Shown here in pieces: positions 1 through 8,793 of a DNA stretch of 64,000 nt. The notes beneath the pieces were generated by a model that was not told where the DNA came from, made no database searches, and saw nothing but the letters and a program-made list of their open reading frames with translations. Where the stretch lies: contig NZ_JACYMO010000005.1 in NCBI RefSeq assembly GCF_014838825.1, forward strand, positions 186,001 through 250,000, in the 5' to 3' direction. The DNA comes from Erwinia persicina. Lineage in GTDB: Bacteria > Pseudomonadota > Gammaproteobacteria > Enterobacterales > Enterobacteriaceae. Every line of letters begins with the position of its first letter. Positions within the stretch are counted from its first letter, which is position 1. The position numbers and the translations under genes were made by a program.

Positions 1-50
1 TTTCGGGTATAGTGATCGTCACTTCTTTTGACCCTGCGAGCAGGATTTTC

Positions 51-1244
51 ATGTCTGAGCAGCCCGCCGGTGCCACCGCGCTAAGTGGCTTCCGTTTAAA
101 TCTGCGTATTTTCTCCGTCGTGATGTTTAACTTTGCCAGCTATATGACTATCGGCTTACCGCTGGCGGTGCTGCCTGGCTATGTCCACGATGTGATGGGC
201 TACAGCGCGTTCTGGGCAGGGCTGGTGATCAGCCTGCAATATCTCACCACTCTGATCAGCCGCCCGCATGCCGGGCGTTATGCCGATCTGTGGGGGCCAA
301 AAAAAGTTGTGGTCGTCGGGCTGTGCGGCTGCTTTATCAGCGGCTTGTGCTATGCGCTGGCGGCGATCAGCAGCTCCCTGCCCGTGCTCAGTCTGCTGCT
401 GCTCTGCGCGGGCAGGCTGATACTGGGCGTCGGGCAGAGCTTCGCCGGAACCGGCTCCACGCTGTGGGGCGTCGGCGTGGTCGGGTCGCTGCATATTGGT
501 CGGGTGATCTCCTGGAACGGTATTTTCACCTATGGCGCGATGGCGATAGGTGCGCCGCTCGGCGTGGCGATCTATGACCAGGGCGGACTGCTGCTGCTGG
601 CGGGGATCATTACGGCGATTGCGCTGCTGGGCATCCTGCTGGCGCTGCCCCGGGCGCAGGTCAAAAGCAGCGCGGGCCGGCCGCTGCCGTTTCGCGCCGT
701 ACTGGGCCGTATCTGGCGTTTCGGCCTGCTGCTGGCGATGGGATCGGCCGGGTTTGGCGCAATTGCCACCTTTATCACCCTGTTTTACCAGGATAAAGGT
801 TGGGATGGTGCAGCCTTTGCGCTGACGCTGTTCAGCGTGGCTTTTGTCGGTACGCGGCTGCTGTTCCCGCAGGCGATTGCCCGTCACGGTGGGTTGAACG
901 TGGCGCTGGTGTGTTTTGCGGTGGAAGCCCTTGGGCTGTTTATGGTCTGGGGGGCTGGGGATCCGTGGCTGGCACGCGGCGGGGCGCTGCTGACCGGGGC
1001 CGGGTTCTCGCTGGTTTTTCCGGCCATTGGCGTGGTGGCGGTCAGTGCCGTACCGCCGCAGAATCAGGGCAGTGCGCTGGCAACTTATACTGCGTTTATG
1101 GATCTGGCGCTGGGTATTACCGGGCCGCTGGCGGGGCTGATAATGAGTGCTATGGGGGTACCGTCGGTCTATCTTCTCAGCGGTTTACTGGCCTGTCTGG
1201 CGATGGCCGTAACGGTGCATCTGAAAAAAGCGGTCCCGGCTTAG
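51..1244 (+). CDS. yhhS: MFS transporter YhhS
   Basis: A 397-residue inner-membrane major facilitator protein with about 12 hydrophobic segments. It closely resembles E. coli YhhS as I remember it: the stretches MFNFASY, GLPLAVLPGYVHDVMG and GQSFAGTGSTLWGVG are characteristic, and RPHAGRYAD fits the MFS loop 2-3 motif. The open frame begins at position 12, but ATG 51 is preferred because AGGA lies just upstream and the N-terminus then matches the family. The natural substrate is not established. In E. coli this gene is next to dcrB; here an inositol island separates them. It faces the convergent iolI. A contribution to inositol uptake is possible from position alone, but YhhS is backbone and not an iol-specific transporter. 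Confidence 0.93.
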   Translation: MSEQPAGATALSGFRLNLRIFSVVMFNFASYMTIGLPLAVLPGYVHDVMGYSAFWAGLVISLQYLTTLISRPHAGRYADLWGPKKVVVVGLCGCFISGLCYALAAISSSLPVLSLLLLCAGRLILGVGQSFAGTGSTLWGVGVVGSLHIGRVISWNGIFTYGAMAIGAPLGVAIYDQGGLLLLAGIITAIALLGILLALPRAQVKSSAGRPLPFRAVLGRIWRFGLLLAMGSAGFGAIATFITLFYQDKGWDGAAFALTLFSVAFVGTRLLFPQAIARHGGLNVALVCFAVEALGLFMVWGAGDPWLARGGALLTGAGFSLVFPAIGVVAVSAVPPQNQGSALATYTAFMDLALGITGPLAGLIMSAMGVPSVYLLSGLLACLAMAVTVHLKKAVPA

Positions 1245-1254
1245 TGGGACCGTT
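1232..1254. terminator. hairpin at yhhS stop
   Basis: GGTCCC and GGGACC arms flank the yhhS stop codon. A second CCCGGGT/ACCCGGGT pair lies at about 1343-1370. Both are between convergent yhhS and iolI. Neither has a good T-tract, so this is a weak terminator call. Confidence 0.4.
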
Positions 1255-1377
1255 GTCAAATGACACAGATAAGTCGGTTGCCGTTCCAGGGGCGATCATT
1301 GCTGAACGGCCCCTGCTGAGGGTATTGATGTCAGGTCAGTCCCGGGTGAGTTCCTGCCAGCGACCCGGGTGAAAGGA

Positions 1378-2193
1378 TTACTCCTGAAGCAATGCGATGC
1401 TCTGGCGGATTTCGCGCTCGATATCCGCCGCACTCCAGCTATCCATCACTGAGGCAAACGGTTCGAAGGCATACACGCCGGTGTAGCCCAATGCTTCCAG
1501 ACGCTGGACCTGCCAGACGCTTTTCAGCAGGTCATCACTGCTTAACATCAGACGCTCTTCGTCGGTCAGTTCGCTGACCGGGCGACCGTCGATGACGCCG
1601 GACAGGTGCACCAGGCCAATCTGATCGATATCGATACCGTCGGCAAAGTCCTGCTCTGCGCCTTCATACAGGTGGTGATGGAAGGTATCCAGCACGATCT
1701 TAAAGGGCACGTTGGCCTGCGTGATCAGCTGCTGCGCCTGCGCGGCAGAACGCAGTGAGCTGACCGGGAAGCCCAGTGGCTCAACGAGACCTTCAACACC
1801 ATAGCGTGCAAACAGCGGGGCCAGCGTAGTCAGGGCCTGCTGGGTGTCTTCGGCGGAAATCTTTGTCCCGTCGTTGAGCGGGCACATCACCAGTGCTTTA
1901 GCGCCAATTCCCTGAGCATCTTTCAGCAGGCTTTCAGCGCGGGCCAGCAGGTCATCACTGATCTGGTTGAACGGATACAGGGCGTTGATGGTGACAATTT
2001 CCAGACCATACTTTTCCGCCAGCTCACGTACCTGCTGATGACTCAGGTTATCCGTGACGCTGCCGCCTTTCATATCGTTACGCAGTTCGACTTTATGCAG
2101 ACCCAGTTTATGCACCAGCTGGAAAAAAGCGTCAATGCTCAGGGCCGGTGCGATTTTACGGTTAACACAAAAACGGGTTGGATCGATAGCCAT
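1378..2193 (-). CDS. iolI: inosose isomerase (IolI-type TIM barrel)
   Basis: A 271-residue xylose-isomerase-like TIM barrel, probably the cytosolic enzyme that interconverts 2-keto-myo-inositol (scyllo-inosose) and 1-keto-D-chiro-inositol. Likely divalent-metal ligands appear in family order: Glu in VEPLGFP, Asp in LDTFHHH, His in LVHLSG and Glu in AFEPF. Length matches B. subtilis IolI (about 278). The start MAIDPTRF has an AGGAA ribosome site. It is the leftmost gene of the iol island, transcribed away from iolAB across a shared 518-bp regulatory region. It would let the strain channel D-chiro-inositol or inosose epimers into the pathway. The fold is certain; the exact substrate rests on family resemblance and context. 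Confidence 0.85.
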   Translation of the reverse strand: MAIDPTRFCVNRKIAPALSIDAFFQLVHKLGLHKVELRNDMKGGSVTDNLSHQQVRELAEKYGLEIVTINALYPFNQISDDLLARAESLLKDAQGIGAKALVMCPLNDGTKISAEDTQQALTTLAPLFARYGVEGLVEPLGFPVSSLRSAAQAQQLITQANVPFKIVLDTFHHHLYEGAEQDFADGIDIDQIGLVHLSGVIDGRPVSELTDEERLMLSSDDLLKSVWQVQRLEALGYTGVYAFEPFASVMDSWSAADIEREIRQSIALLQE

Positions 2194-2711
2194 CGTAGGG
2201 TTCCTGTTGAGTAGGGTAGGAAGGTAAAAGGTTCATTAAGCGTGACCGCCAGCCATTTATTGTTGATTACAGGCCGGTCAGGGGTGTTTCACAGACTACA
2301 GGAAAACATTTATTTCATGTTTGGTGAATAATGAAATTTAAATTTTTAGATCCGTCTCGCAAAATTTCACTCCGGGCCTCATAAAAGGGCCCAGAATACA
2401 GAGTAATCCTGGGGTTTTAACAGGGCGAAAGTCGGTGTGACGGGAGGGGGTGACTGAAACGATTGCTCCGCGTACCGCCTGCGTTGGGGGCTTTTTTCTT
2501 CTGCCGTCAGTATGGGGAGGAAATCCCCGACCCCCGTGACCTGAAAAATGCGATCCAGCCCGCTAAAAATGAATTTTCTAAAGTGAAATATTTGAAAAAT
2601 TTATTTCAATATTATACTGTCTCAACACGAATCACGGTTTTACCCGGCGTGGCAGCGGTATGACGTCAGACTGCCTGCAAGGGAATTCATTACTAATACA
2701 GAGGCCAGCAC
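2194..2711. promoter_or_regulatory. iolI/iolA divergent control region
   Basis: 518 bp without a convincing gene, AT-rich compared with its neighbours. It holds TTTCAT (2313-2318) with inverted ATGAAA (2331-2336), and TCTCGCAAAATTTCA at about 2355-2369, a near copy of a stretch in the iolC/iolD region. TGAAATA (2584-2590) pairs with TATTTCA (2602-2608) immediately before a TATACT -10-like box (2613-2618) reading toward iolA. Repeated TGAAA/TTTCA dyads are candidate sites for the RpiR-type regulator encoded at 5.2-6.0 kb. This assignment is inferred. Confidence 0.6.
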
Positions 2712-4217
2712 ATGACTATCGTAGGAAACTTTATTGGCGGTAAAACCTCTCTGAGCGCCAGCAACGAAACCATTCCAATTTACGATCCGGCAACCGGTCA
2801 GCCGGTGCGTGAACTGACGCAGAGCACCAGCGATGAAGTGGCCCATGCCATCGCCGTTGCGCATGAAGCCTTCGATAGCTGGTCCCGCACGTCGCCGCTG
2901 CGCCGCGCCCGTATTCTGTTTAACTTTAAAGCCCTGATGGAAGAGCACCGCGACGAGCTGGCCGGACTGATTGTCAGCGAGCACGGAAAAGTGTGGTCCG
3001 ATGCGCTGGGTGAACTGACCCGGGGTCTGGAAGTGGTCGAGTTTGCCTGCGGTATTCCGCACCTGATCAAGGGTGAAAACTCTGCCGATGTCGGTACTGG
3101 CGTGGACAGCTATTCATTAATGCAGCCGCTGGGCGTGGTGGCCGGGATTACCCCGTTCAACTTCCCGGCGATGGTGCCTCTGTGGATGTTCCCGATTGCT
3201 CTGGCATGCGGGAACACCTTCGTACTGAAGCCGCCAGCCCTTGATCCGTCAGCGGCGGTGCGTATGGCCGAACTGCTAACCGAAGCCGGTTTGCCGGACG
3301 GTGTGTTCAACGTGATTCACAGTTCGAACGACAATGCCGAGCAGCTGTATAAAGATCCGCGCGTACAGGCGGTGAGCTTCGTCGGTTCTTCCGGCGTGGC
3401 AGAGCATATTTACACCACGGCCAGCGCCCACGGTAAGCGCGTACAGGCATTCGGCGCAGCGAAGAACCACGCGATCGTGATGCGAGATGCTGACCTGGAT
3501 GCGACCGTGAATGCCATTATGGGGGGCGCGTTTGGCTCTGCCGGTGAGCGCTGCATGGCACTGCCGGTGGTGGTGGCCGTGGGTGATGACACCGCTGACA
3601 AACTGATTGCTGCACTGACCCCGCTGGTCAAAGCCCTGCGCGTCGGTCCTGGCATCCACAAAGGTAAAGACGAAAACGAAATGGGGCCGGTTGTTTCTGC
3701 CGCGCACCAGAAGAAAGTGCTGGGCTACATCGATAAAGGTGAGGCTGAAGGCGCGAAGCTGGTGGTTGACGGTCGCGGCATCCAGGTGGAAGGCCATCCT
3801 GAGGGCTACTACGTTGGCGGCACGCTGTTTGATAACGTCACCACTGATATGGTGATCTGGCGCGAAGAGATCTTCGGGCCGGTACTGAGCATCGTTCGTG
3901 CCCCTGATTACAAAACTGCGCTGGACCTGGTCAACAGCCACGAGTTCGGTAACGGCAGCGCCATCTTCACCAGCAACGGCCACACCGGGCGCGACTTCGT
4001 CCGTGAAGTGCAGGCGGGCATGGTTGGGGTGAACGTTCCGGTTCCAGTGCCGATGGCCTTCCACAGCTTCGGCGGCTGGAAACGTTCCGTGTTCGGTGCG
4101 CTGAATGTACACGGCCCGGACGGCGTGCGCTTCTACACCCGCATGAAAACCGCCACCGTGCGCTGGCCAAGCGGTCAGAAAACCGTGTCAGAATTCAGTA
4201 TGCCAACGTTAGGTTAA
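2712..4217 (+). CDS. iolA: CoA-acylating methylmalonate/malonate semialdehyde dehydrogenase
   Basis: A 501-residue aldehyde dehydrogenase. It performs the last inositol step: malonate semialdehyde plus CoA and NAD+ gives acetyl-CoA and CO2. It can also oxidise methylmalonate semialdehyde from valine. Visible landmarks are the Rossmann stretch ITPFNFPAMVPLWM (about 146-159), the FVGSSGVAE NAD loop (about 223-231), the nucleophile Cys281 in SAGERCMA, and WREEIFGPV near residue 390. GERCMA and the C-terminal FYTRMKTATVRWP identify the MMSDH branch rather than a generic aldehyde dehydrogenase. It is the first gene of iolAB, 48 bp before iolB. A dyad overlapping its candidate promoter suggests repression by IolR. 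Confidence 0.95.
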   Translation: MTIVGNFIGGKTSLSASNETIPIYDPATGQPVRELTQSTSDEVAHAIAVAHEAFDSWSRTSPLRRARILFNFKALMEEHRDELAGLIVSEHGKVWSDALGELTRGLEVVEFACGIPHLIKGENSADVGTGVDSYSLMQPLGVVAGITPFNFPAMVPLWMFPIALACGNTFVLKPPALDPSAAVRMAELLTEAGLPDGVFNVIHSSNDNAEQLYKDPRVQAVSFVGSSGVAEHIYTTASAHGKRVQAFGAAKNHAIVMRDADLDATVNAIMGGAFGSAGERCMALPVVVAVGDDTADKLIAALTPLVKALRVGPGIHKGKDENEMGPVVSAAHQKKVLGYIDKGEAEGAKLVVDGRGIQVEGHPEGYYVGGTLFDNVTTDMVIWREEIFGPVLSIVRAPDYKTALDLVNSHEFGNGSAIFTSNGHTGRDFVREVQAGMVGVNVPVPVPMAFHSFGGWKRSVFGALNVHGPDGVRFYTRMKTATVRWPSGQKTVSEFSMPTLG

Positions 4218-4265
4218 ATCTCAGCAGGGTGAGGTCATACTCGCCCTGACGGACAGAGAGGCTGT

Positions 4266-5087
4266 ATGTCATTACTATCCAAAGTAAAAGAGCCGGATGC
4301 GCAGGGTCGTATCCAGCATGTTACCCCGGAAAGTGCAGGCTGGCGCTATGTCGGTTTCGACGCTTATCAGTTGAAAAAAGGTCAGACGCTGCGGCTGGAA
4401 AGCGGCAGCAAAGAGCTGTGCCTGGTGCTGGTTGCCGGCATGGCGTCGGTGAAAACCCGCCTGGCTGAATTCCCGCATATCGGCAAACGTATGTCACCGT
4501 TTGAACGGACGCCTCCTTATTCGGTGTATGTCCCGGGTAACGAGCAGGTCGAGGTGGTAGCAGAGTCTGACCTTGAGCTGGCGGTGTGTAGTGCGCCGGC
4601 GACCGGGGGCAAACTGCCCGCACGGCTGATCGCACCCGCCGATGTCGGCGTTGAGCAGCGCGGCAAAGGTAATAATAAGCGTCTGGTGCATAATATTCTG
4701 CCTGACGACAAGCCGGCAGACAGCCTGCTGGTGGTCGAAGTGTATACCGATGAGGGTAATACCAGCTCCTACCCCAGCCATAAGCACGACCAGGAAGACT
4801 CTCCGGATGAAACCTACCTGGAAGAGACGTACTACCACCGTTTTAATCCAGAGCGTGGTTTTGCCATGCAGCGCGTCTATACCGACGATCGCTCGCTGGA
4901 TGTCTGTATGGCACCCTACAATCAGGACGTGGTGACCGTGCCGCGTGGCTATCACCCGATGTCGACCGTTGCCGGCTATGACAACTATTATCTGAATGTG
5001 ATGGCCGGGCCGGTACGCCTGTGGAAATTTACCTGGGAGAAAGATCACGCCTGGGTGAACAGTGATGAGTATCCGCGTAAGGGATAA
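4266..5087 (+). CDS. iolB: 5-deoxy-glucuronate isomerase
   Basis: A 273-residue bicupin of the KduI/IolB family. It converts 5-deoxy-D-glucuronate to 2-deoxy-5-keto-D-gluconate, the step between IolD and IolC. Metal-binding residues are recognisable: SHKHD (about residues 171-175), Glu in TYLEETYYHRF and His in PRGYHPM. Length equals the usual 270-275. It follows iolA by 48 bp with a GAGAG ribosome site, so the two are probably cotranscribed. A hairpin with a T-tract lies downstream. No alternative function fits as well. Confidence 0.95.
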   Translation: MSLLSKVKEPDAQGRIQHVTPESAGWRYVGFDAYQLKKGQTLRLESGSKELCLVLVAGMASVKTRLAEFPHIGKRMSPFERTPPYSVYVPGNEQVEVVAESDLELAVCSAPATGGKLPARLIAPADVGVEQRGKGNNKRLVHNILPDDKPADSLLVVEVYTDEGNTSSYPSHKHDQEDSPDETYLEETYYHRFNPERGFAMQRVYTDDRSLDVCMAPYNQDVVTVPRGYHPMSTVAGYDNYYLNVMAGPVRLWKFTWEKDHAWVNSDEYPRKG

Positions 5088-5166
5088 TGCTGCAGGGGGA
5101 GGCAGGCCTCGGCCGATGTTGACGTGAGCAACCAGCCCCGTCAGATGGGATGTTGAAACCAGCGAT

Positions 5167-5203
5167 AAAACGGGCAGTCCTTGCGGGCGGCCCGTTTTTC
5201 TTT
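5167..5203 (+). terminator. rho-independent terminator after iolB
   Basis: AAAACGGGC and GCCCGTTTTT arms, with an inner GTCC/GGGC pairing, end in a T-run between convergent iolB and iolR. The A-rich left arm could make it work in both directions. Confidence 0.75.
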
Positions 5204-6041
5204 AGTTTTTAACGTTGGTCAGCGCCAGCGAAACCGCCAGCGTCTGGGCCAGGCACAGGGACGCTACCTGAGAGCGGAAACCATCGACCTGCGCCTCACG
5301 CACCACAAAGCAGACATCGCTGAAGGCGGCCAGCGGGCTGACCTGGCTGTCGGTGATCGCGATCTGATGCGCACCGCGTTTTGCTCCCAGCTCCACCAGT
5401 TCCACCGCTTCGCGCGCGTAAGGTGAATAGCTGATCGCAATCACCACATCTTTCGGGTTGACCATGCTTAACTGTTCGGCAAACATCCCGCCCAGCCCGT
5501 CGATCAGGAAGGCGCGGCGCTCCAGATGGCGCAGGGCATAGGTCAGGTAGGAGGCAACGCTGAACGAACGGCGTAAACCAATGACGTAAATGTTATCGGC
5601 TTCATCCAGCATCTTCACCGCTTTTTCCAGCTGTTCAGGATTCACCTGCATCGCCAGCTGCTGCAGCGCCTGCGAGTTCACCATGGTGAATACATTGAGA
5701 ATTTCTGCCGGGCTTTCGGGTGCGCTGGCGCTTTCATCGGTGGCGGTCTGGCGGAACAGACGCGCCCGCTCCGTATAGTTGACCGTCTCTTCCATCAGGT
5801 GCTGACGGAAGACCTGCTTCATTTCATTGAAGCCGCTAAACCCGAAGGCATTTGAGAAGCGGATCAGCGTCGAGGGCGGGACATCGGCCTGCTGGGCGAT
5901 AGAGGCGACGGTATCAAAGGCGATGCTGTTGCTGTTATCAAGAATATAGCGAGCCACCTGCTTCAGGCGTTTACTGAGAGTGTCGTAGCGGCGACGGATA
6001 TCGTCCTGCAACAGAGAAAGTTGGGTCGGATTATTAGTCAT
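5202..6041 (-). CDS. iolR: RpiR-family regulator of inositol genes
   Basis: A 279-residue protein with an N-terminal HTH_6 domain (about 10-85; the helix stretch SIAQQADVPPSTLIRFSNAFGF is typical of RpiR) and a C-terminal SIS sugar-phosphate sensing domain (about 130-260; IYVIGLRRS, VIAISYSPYAREAVEL). It likely represses the iol genes until a phosphorylated intermediate such as DKGP binds the SIS domain. That mechanism is known for IolR in other Gram-negatives and inferred here. It lies on the minus strand in the middle of the island, convergent with iolB, and appears to have its own promoter carrying the same TGAA/TTCA dyad as the other iol promoters, so autoregulation is plausible. Confidence 0.9.
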   Translation of the reverse strand: MTNNPTQLSLLQDDIRRRYDTLSKRLKQVARYILDNSNSIAFDTVASIAQQADVPPSTLIRFSNAFGFSGFNEMKQVFRQHLMEETVNYTERARLFRQTATDESASAPESPAEILNVFTMVNSQALQQLAMQVNPEQLEKAVKMLDEADNIYVIGLRRSFSVASYLTYALRHLERRAFLIDGLGGMFAEQLSMVNPKDVVIAISYSPYAREAVELVELGAKRGAHQIAITDSQVSPLAAFSDVCFVVREAQVDGFRSQVASLCLAQTLAVSLALTNVKN

Positions 6042-6083
6042 TACACGGCTCGCAAAAAGGAAAATAGTGTTCTTCTGTGCGTT

Positions 6084-6111
6084 ATTCTACCAGATGAACA
6101 AAAAATTTCAC
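6084..6111 (-). promoter_or_regulatory. candidate iolR promoter with operator-like dyad
   Basis: On the minus strand, -35 GTGAAA (6106-6111) and -10 TAGAAT (6084-6089) are 16 bp apart. A TGAA-N8-TTCA dyad covers the -35 region (about 6094-6109). It resembles dyads in front of iolA, iolC and iolD, which suggests autoregulation. Confidence 0.5.
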
Positions 6112-6213
6112 TTGATGAAGAAAGCGGCAGGCCGTATTTCATCAGGGTTGGGAATCAGTTCACAAAATCGTAACCTTCTGCCCTCAGCAGATAAAATAAT
6201 TCATTCGTTTCAT

Positions 6214-6250
6214 AAAAAAAGGGTAACCCTGTACCGGGTTACCCTTTTTT
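6214..6250. terminator. bidirectional terminator between iolR promoter and iolC
   Basis: A nearly perfect hairpin with arms AGGGTAACCC and GGGTTACCCT, flanked by an A-run on the left and a T-run on the right. On the minus strand it would end iolC transcription before iolR. Confidence 0.9.
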
Positions 6251-6274
6251 GTGGCCTCTGAAAAAGAGGGGGGA

Positions 6275-8197
6275 TTACTGCGCCGGGCGCGCCTCGCGCC
6301 AGTAGCCGATCAGCGTCAGATAGTTGTTCTTCACCTTTTCGATCAGTCCGGCATCGTCCAGCTCACCCTGCAGCCACTGGCGTGATGGCTGGCCGAAGAT
6401 GGTCCGCCCGACAGCAAAGCCCTTGACCCACGGGGATTTTGCGGCGGCGGCGAAGCCTGCTTTCAACTCCTCTTCCGGCGCATCCAGACCCAGCAGCAGG
6501 ATGCCCCGGCAGTGTGGATCGTGCTGTTCAATCAGCGCACTGATCGCTTCCCAGCTGGCGTGGGACAGCGGCGGCAGTTTCCACCAGTCAGGCTGAATGC
6601 CCAGGCTGTAGAAGTGAGTGAGGATCTCCAGATAGTATTTCTCATCCTTATCCGGATGGCTTTCCGGCAGGATCACTTCCAGCAGCAACTCGTGACCGGA
6701 CTTGTTACAGCCGTTCCACACGTCGAGGATCAGATCGTCCTGCTCTTTGCGCAGTTCCGCGCTGTCTTTCGGATGATAGAAGGTCAGACATTTGACCACG
6801 TGCTCCTGCGGCCAGTCGATCAGCTGGGAACCAATATTACCGTGTTCCAGACGCAGCGGCCGCGAGCTCGGCAGCTCGATCGGGCGACCGATCCACCAGC
6901 CTTTACCGGTGATGGCATTCAGCGCCGGCTGACCGTAAGTGGTATCGGCGAGGATGCCGCAGCGACCGTCGTCCAGACCGGCTTCCTTCGCCGCCGCCTC
7001 GGCCCCCTGCAGCAGCAGTAGCTTCAGGTCAGGGATACGTGACGCGTCAACGCCCGCTTCTGCCGCCATATCAGCCAGCTGTTTGCGGTGGTCAAAGGCA
7101 AAAATATTCAGTTCGTGCCACTGCTGCTTGCGGGTCGTGACGCGATGCAGATGGTTGAGACGACTGTCAAGATCCGGCCGTTTCACATCATTATCACGGC
7201 CGAGGAAGTCGTCCAGTTCTTCTTTGGTTGGCATCGCAGGCGCACAGCCGTGACGTGACACCACCAGCGCACCGCAGGCGTTGGCATAACGGCAGGCCTG
7301 TTCCCAGCTCTCATCGTTCAGCCAGCCGCGCAGCAGACCGGACATAAAGGCGTCGCCTGCACCCAGTACGTTCAGCACTTCCACACGCACGCCTGTTTGC
7401 AGCGTGGTCTGATCCCAGCTGTCCGGGATCTCGCCTTCAAACACTACACAGCCCAGCGGGCCGCGTTTGCACACCAGGGTGGCCTGGGTGGCTTTACGCA
7501 CGTTTTTCAGTGCCGTCAGGCTGTCGGTGCTGCCCCCGGCGATATGGAACTCTTCTTCCGTTCCCACCACCAGGTCGAAATAGTGCAGCACTTCCTGCAG
7601 CTGCTGCGTTACGCGCTCTGACTCCACAAAGCGCGTTTCGCCATCACCCAGTGAGGTCAGGCCCCACAGTACCGGGCGGTAGTCGATATCCAGCGCGGTA
7701 CGCAGGCCGTGACGACGGGCAATCTCCAGCGCTTTCAGCACCGCAGCACGGGTGTCCGGGTGTGACAGATGCGTTCCGGTGACCGCCACGGCCCGGGCAG
7801 AGGCAATATACTCTTCCTGAATATCGTCCGGTACCAGGCCCATATCGGCACAGTTATCGCGATAGAACACCAGCGGGAAGGTTTCCTGATCCTTGATGCC
7901 GAGGATCACCAGACCCGTCAGACGGGTTTTGTCGGTGATCAGGCTCTGAGTATCACAGCCAACGCGTTGTAGCTCTTCACGCAGGAAGCGGCCCATATGT
8001 TCATCGCCAACGCGGGCAAGCATGGCGGATTTCAGACCCTGGATTGCAGTGCCGTACGCTACATTTCCTGAGGAGCCACCCAGGTATTTCGCGAAGGTGG
8101 TTTCATCTTCCAGGCGCGCGCCAATCTGCTGGCCATAAAGGTCGACGGCGATGCGCCCGATACAAATCACATCAAGGCGCTTCTGTTGTGTACTCAT
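6275..8197 (-). CDS. iolC: 5-dehydro-2-deoxygluconokinase fused to DUF2090 aldolase-like domain
   Basis: 640 residues. The N-terminal half (about 1-325) is a PfkB/ribokinase kinase with GGSSGNVAYGTA near residue 40 and the catalytic NVLGAGDAFMSGLL, which phosphorylates 2-deoxy-5-keto-gluconate. The C-terminal half (about 340-640) is DUF2090, resembling class I sugar-phosphate aldolases. Lys540 in PDWWKLPP is a candidate Schiff-base residue, and FAVGRTIFG near the end looks like a phosphate site. B. subtilis uses separate IolC and IolJ. No iolJ is present here, so the fused domain probably cleaves DKGP to DHAP and malonate semialdehyde (inference). The frame is open from 8368, but ATG 8197 follows AGAGGAAAC and starts the usual MSTQQKRLDVICIGR kinase N-terminus. 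Confidence 0.93.
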   Translation of the reverse strand: MSTQQKRLDVICIGRIAVDLYGQQIGARLEDETTFAKYLGGSSGNVAYGTAIQGLKSAMLARVGDEHMGRFLREELQRVGCDTQSLITDKTRLTGLVILGIKDQETFPLVFYRDNCADMGLVPDDIQEEYIASARAVAVTGTHLSHPDTRAAVLKALEIARRHGLRTALDIDYRPVLWGLTSLGDGETRFVESERVTQQLQEVLHYFDLVVGTEEEFHIAGGSTDSLTALKNVRKATQATLVCKRGPLGCVVFEGEIPDSWDQTTLQTGVRVEVLNVLGAGDAFMSGLLRGWLNDESWEQACRYANACGALVVSRHGCAPAMPTKEELDDFLGRDNDVKRPDLDSRLNHLHRVTTRKQQWHELNIFAFDHRKQLADMAAEAGVDASRIPDLKLLLLQGAEAAAKEAGLDDGRCGILADTTYGQPALNAITGKGWWIGRPIELPSSRPLRLEHGNIGSQLIDWPQEHVVKCLTFYHPKDSAELRKEQDDLILDVWNGCNKSGHELLLEVILPESHPDKDEKYYLEILTHFYSLGIQPDWWKLPPLSHASWEAISALIEQHDPHCRGILLLGLDAPEEELKAGFAAAAKSPWVKGFAVGRTIFGQPSRQWLQGELDDAGLIEKVKNNYLTLIGYWREARPAQ

Positions 8198-8793
8198 ACC
8201 TGTTGTTTCCTCTGTTTGTACCCTGCCTGCTGGTCGTTTAACGACAACGTCAGTGGTAGTGGGCAGTGCCGATGCTGTTGAGCCTTCCCGGCAGGTCGGA
8301 GCAATAAGCCCGATCGAATCCGGATCTAACATGTCGCAAAGTATGAGGAATAAAAATTCCAAATTCAATATGAAATGAAATTATTACCCCAAAAGTGTGA
8401 GGGGGTTAAAACTCTTGTAATGCGGATTTAGCCCCTCGGTAAATGGCCGGTGTTTCAGGCCATTCAAGAGATGTGAGCAGTCTCTCAACTTTCTTAGACC
8501 ATATTGGCGAACATATTGAAGTGAAACGATTTTTCTCTTTCAGACATCACCGCATTGTTATCGTTTCATTTATGGCTTGTTACTGCCGCTGTGGTGGCGG
8601 GTTTTACTGCAGAATTTGATCTCTCTCGCAAAATGAAATGTTTCTTCTGTAATTCTGTTTAGTGAAAAAAATATTTGTTTATAATCGGCTCACGTTTCAC
8701 TTATAACTGTCGCCGTTTTGTTTCTCTGGCGACCACAAATGCGAACTCCGGTGGACCTGATGATGTGGCCACTGATACCGAAAGGAAGAGCAA
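8198..8793. promoter_or_regulatory. iolC/iolD divergent control region
   Basis: 596 bp without a gene. Toward iolC (minus), TTGAAT (-35, plus-strand 8363-8368) and CATACT (-10, 8340-8345) are 17 bp apart. Toward iolD, TATAAT lies at 8680-8685 without a clear -35. Repeated TGAAA/TTTCA elements occur at about 8371-8381, 8520-8528, 8634-8645 and 8694-8700. The stretch CTCTCGCAAAATGAAATG (about 8623-8640) shares TCTCGCAAAAT with the iolI/iolA region. These are candidate IolR sites. Confidence 0.6.

Noticed and set aside
2463..2663. A 66-codon ORF in the iolI/iolA intergenic region.
   Set aside because: No good ribosome site, overlaps the candidate iolA promoter and dyad, and no recognisable sequence.
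6067..6261. A 64-codon plus-strand ORF upstream of iolR.
   Set aside because: It runs through the iolR promoter and the bidirectional terminator at 6214-6250.
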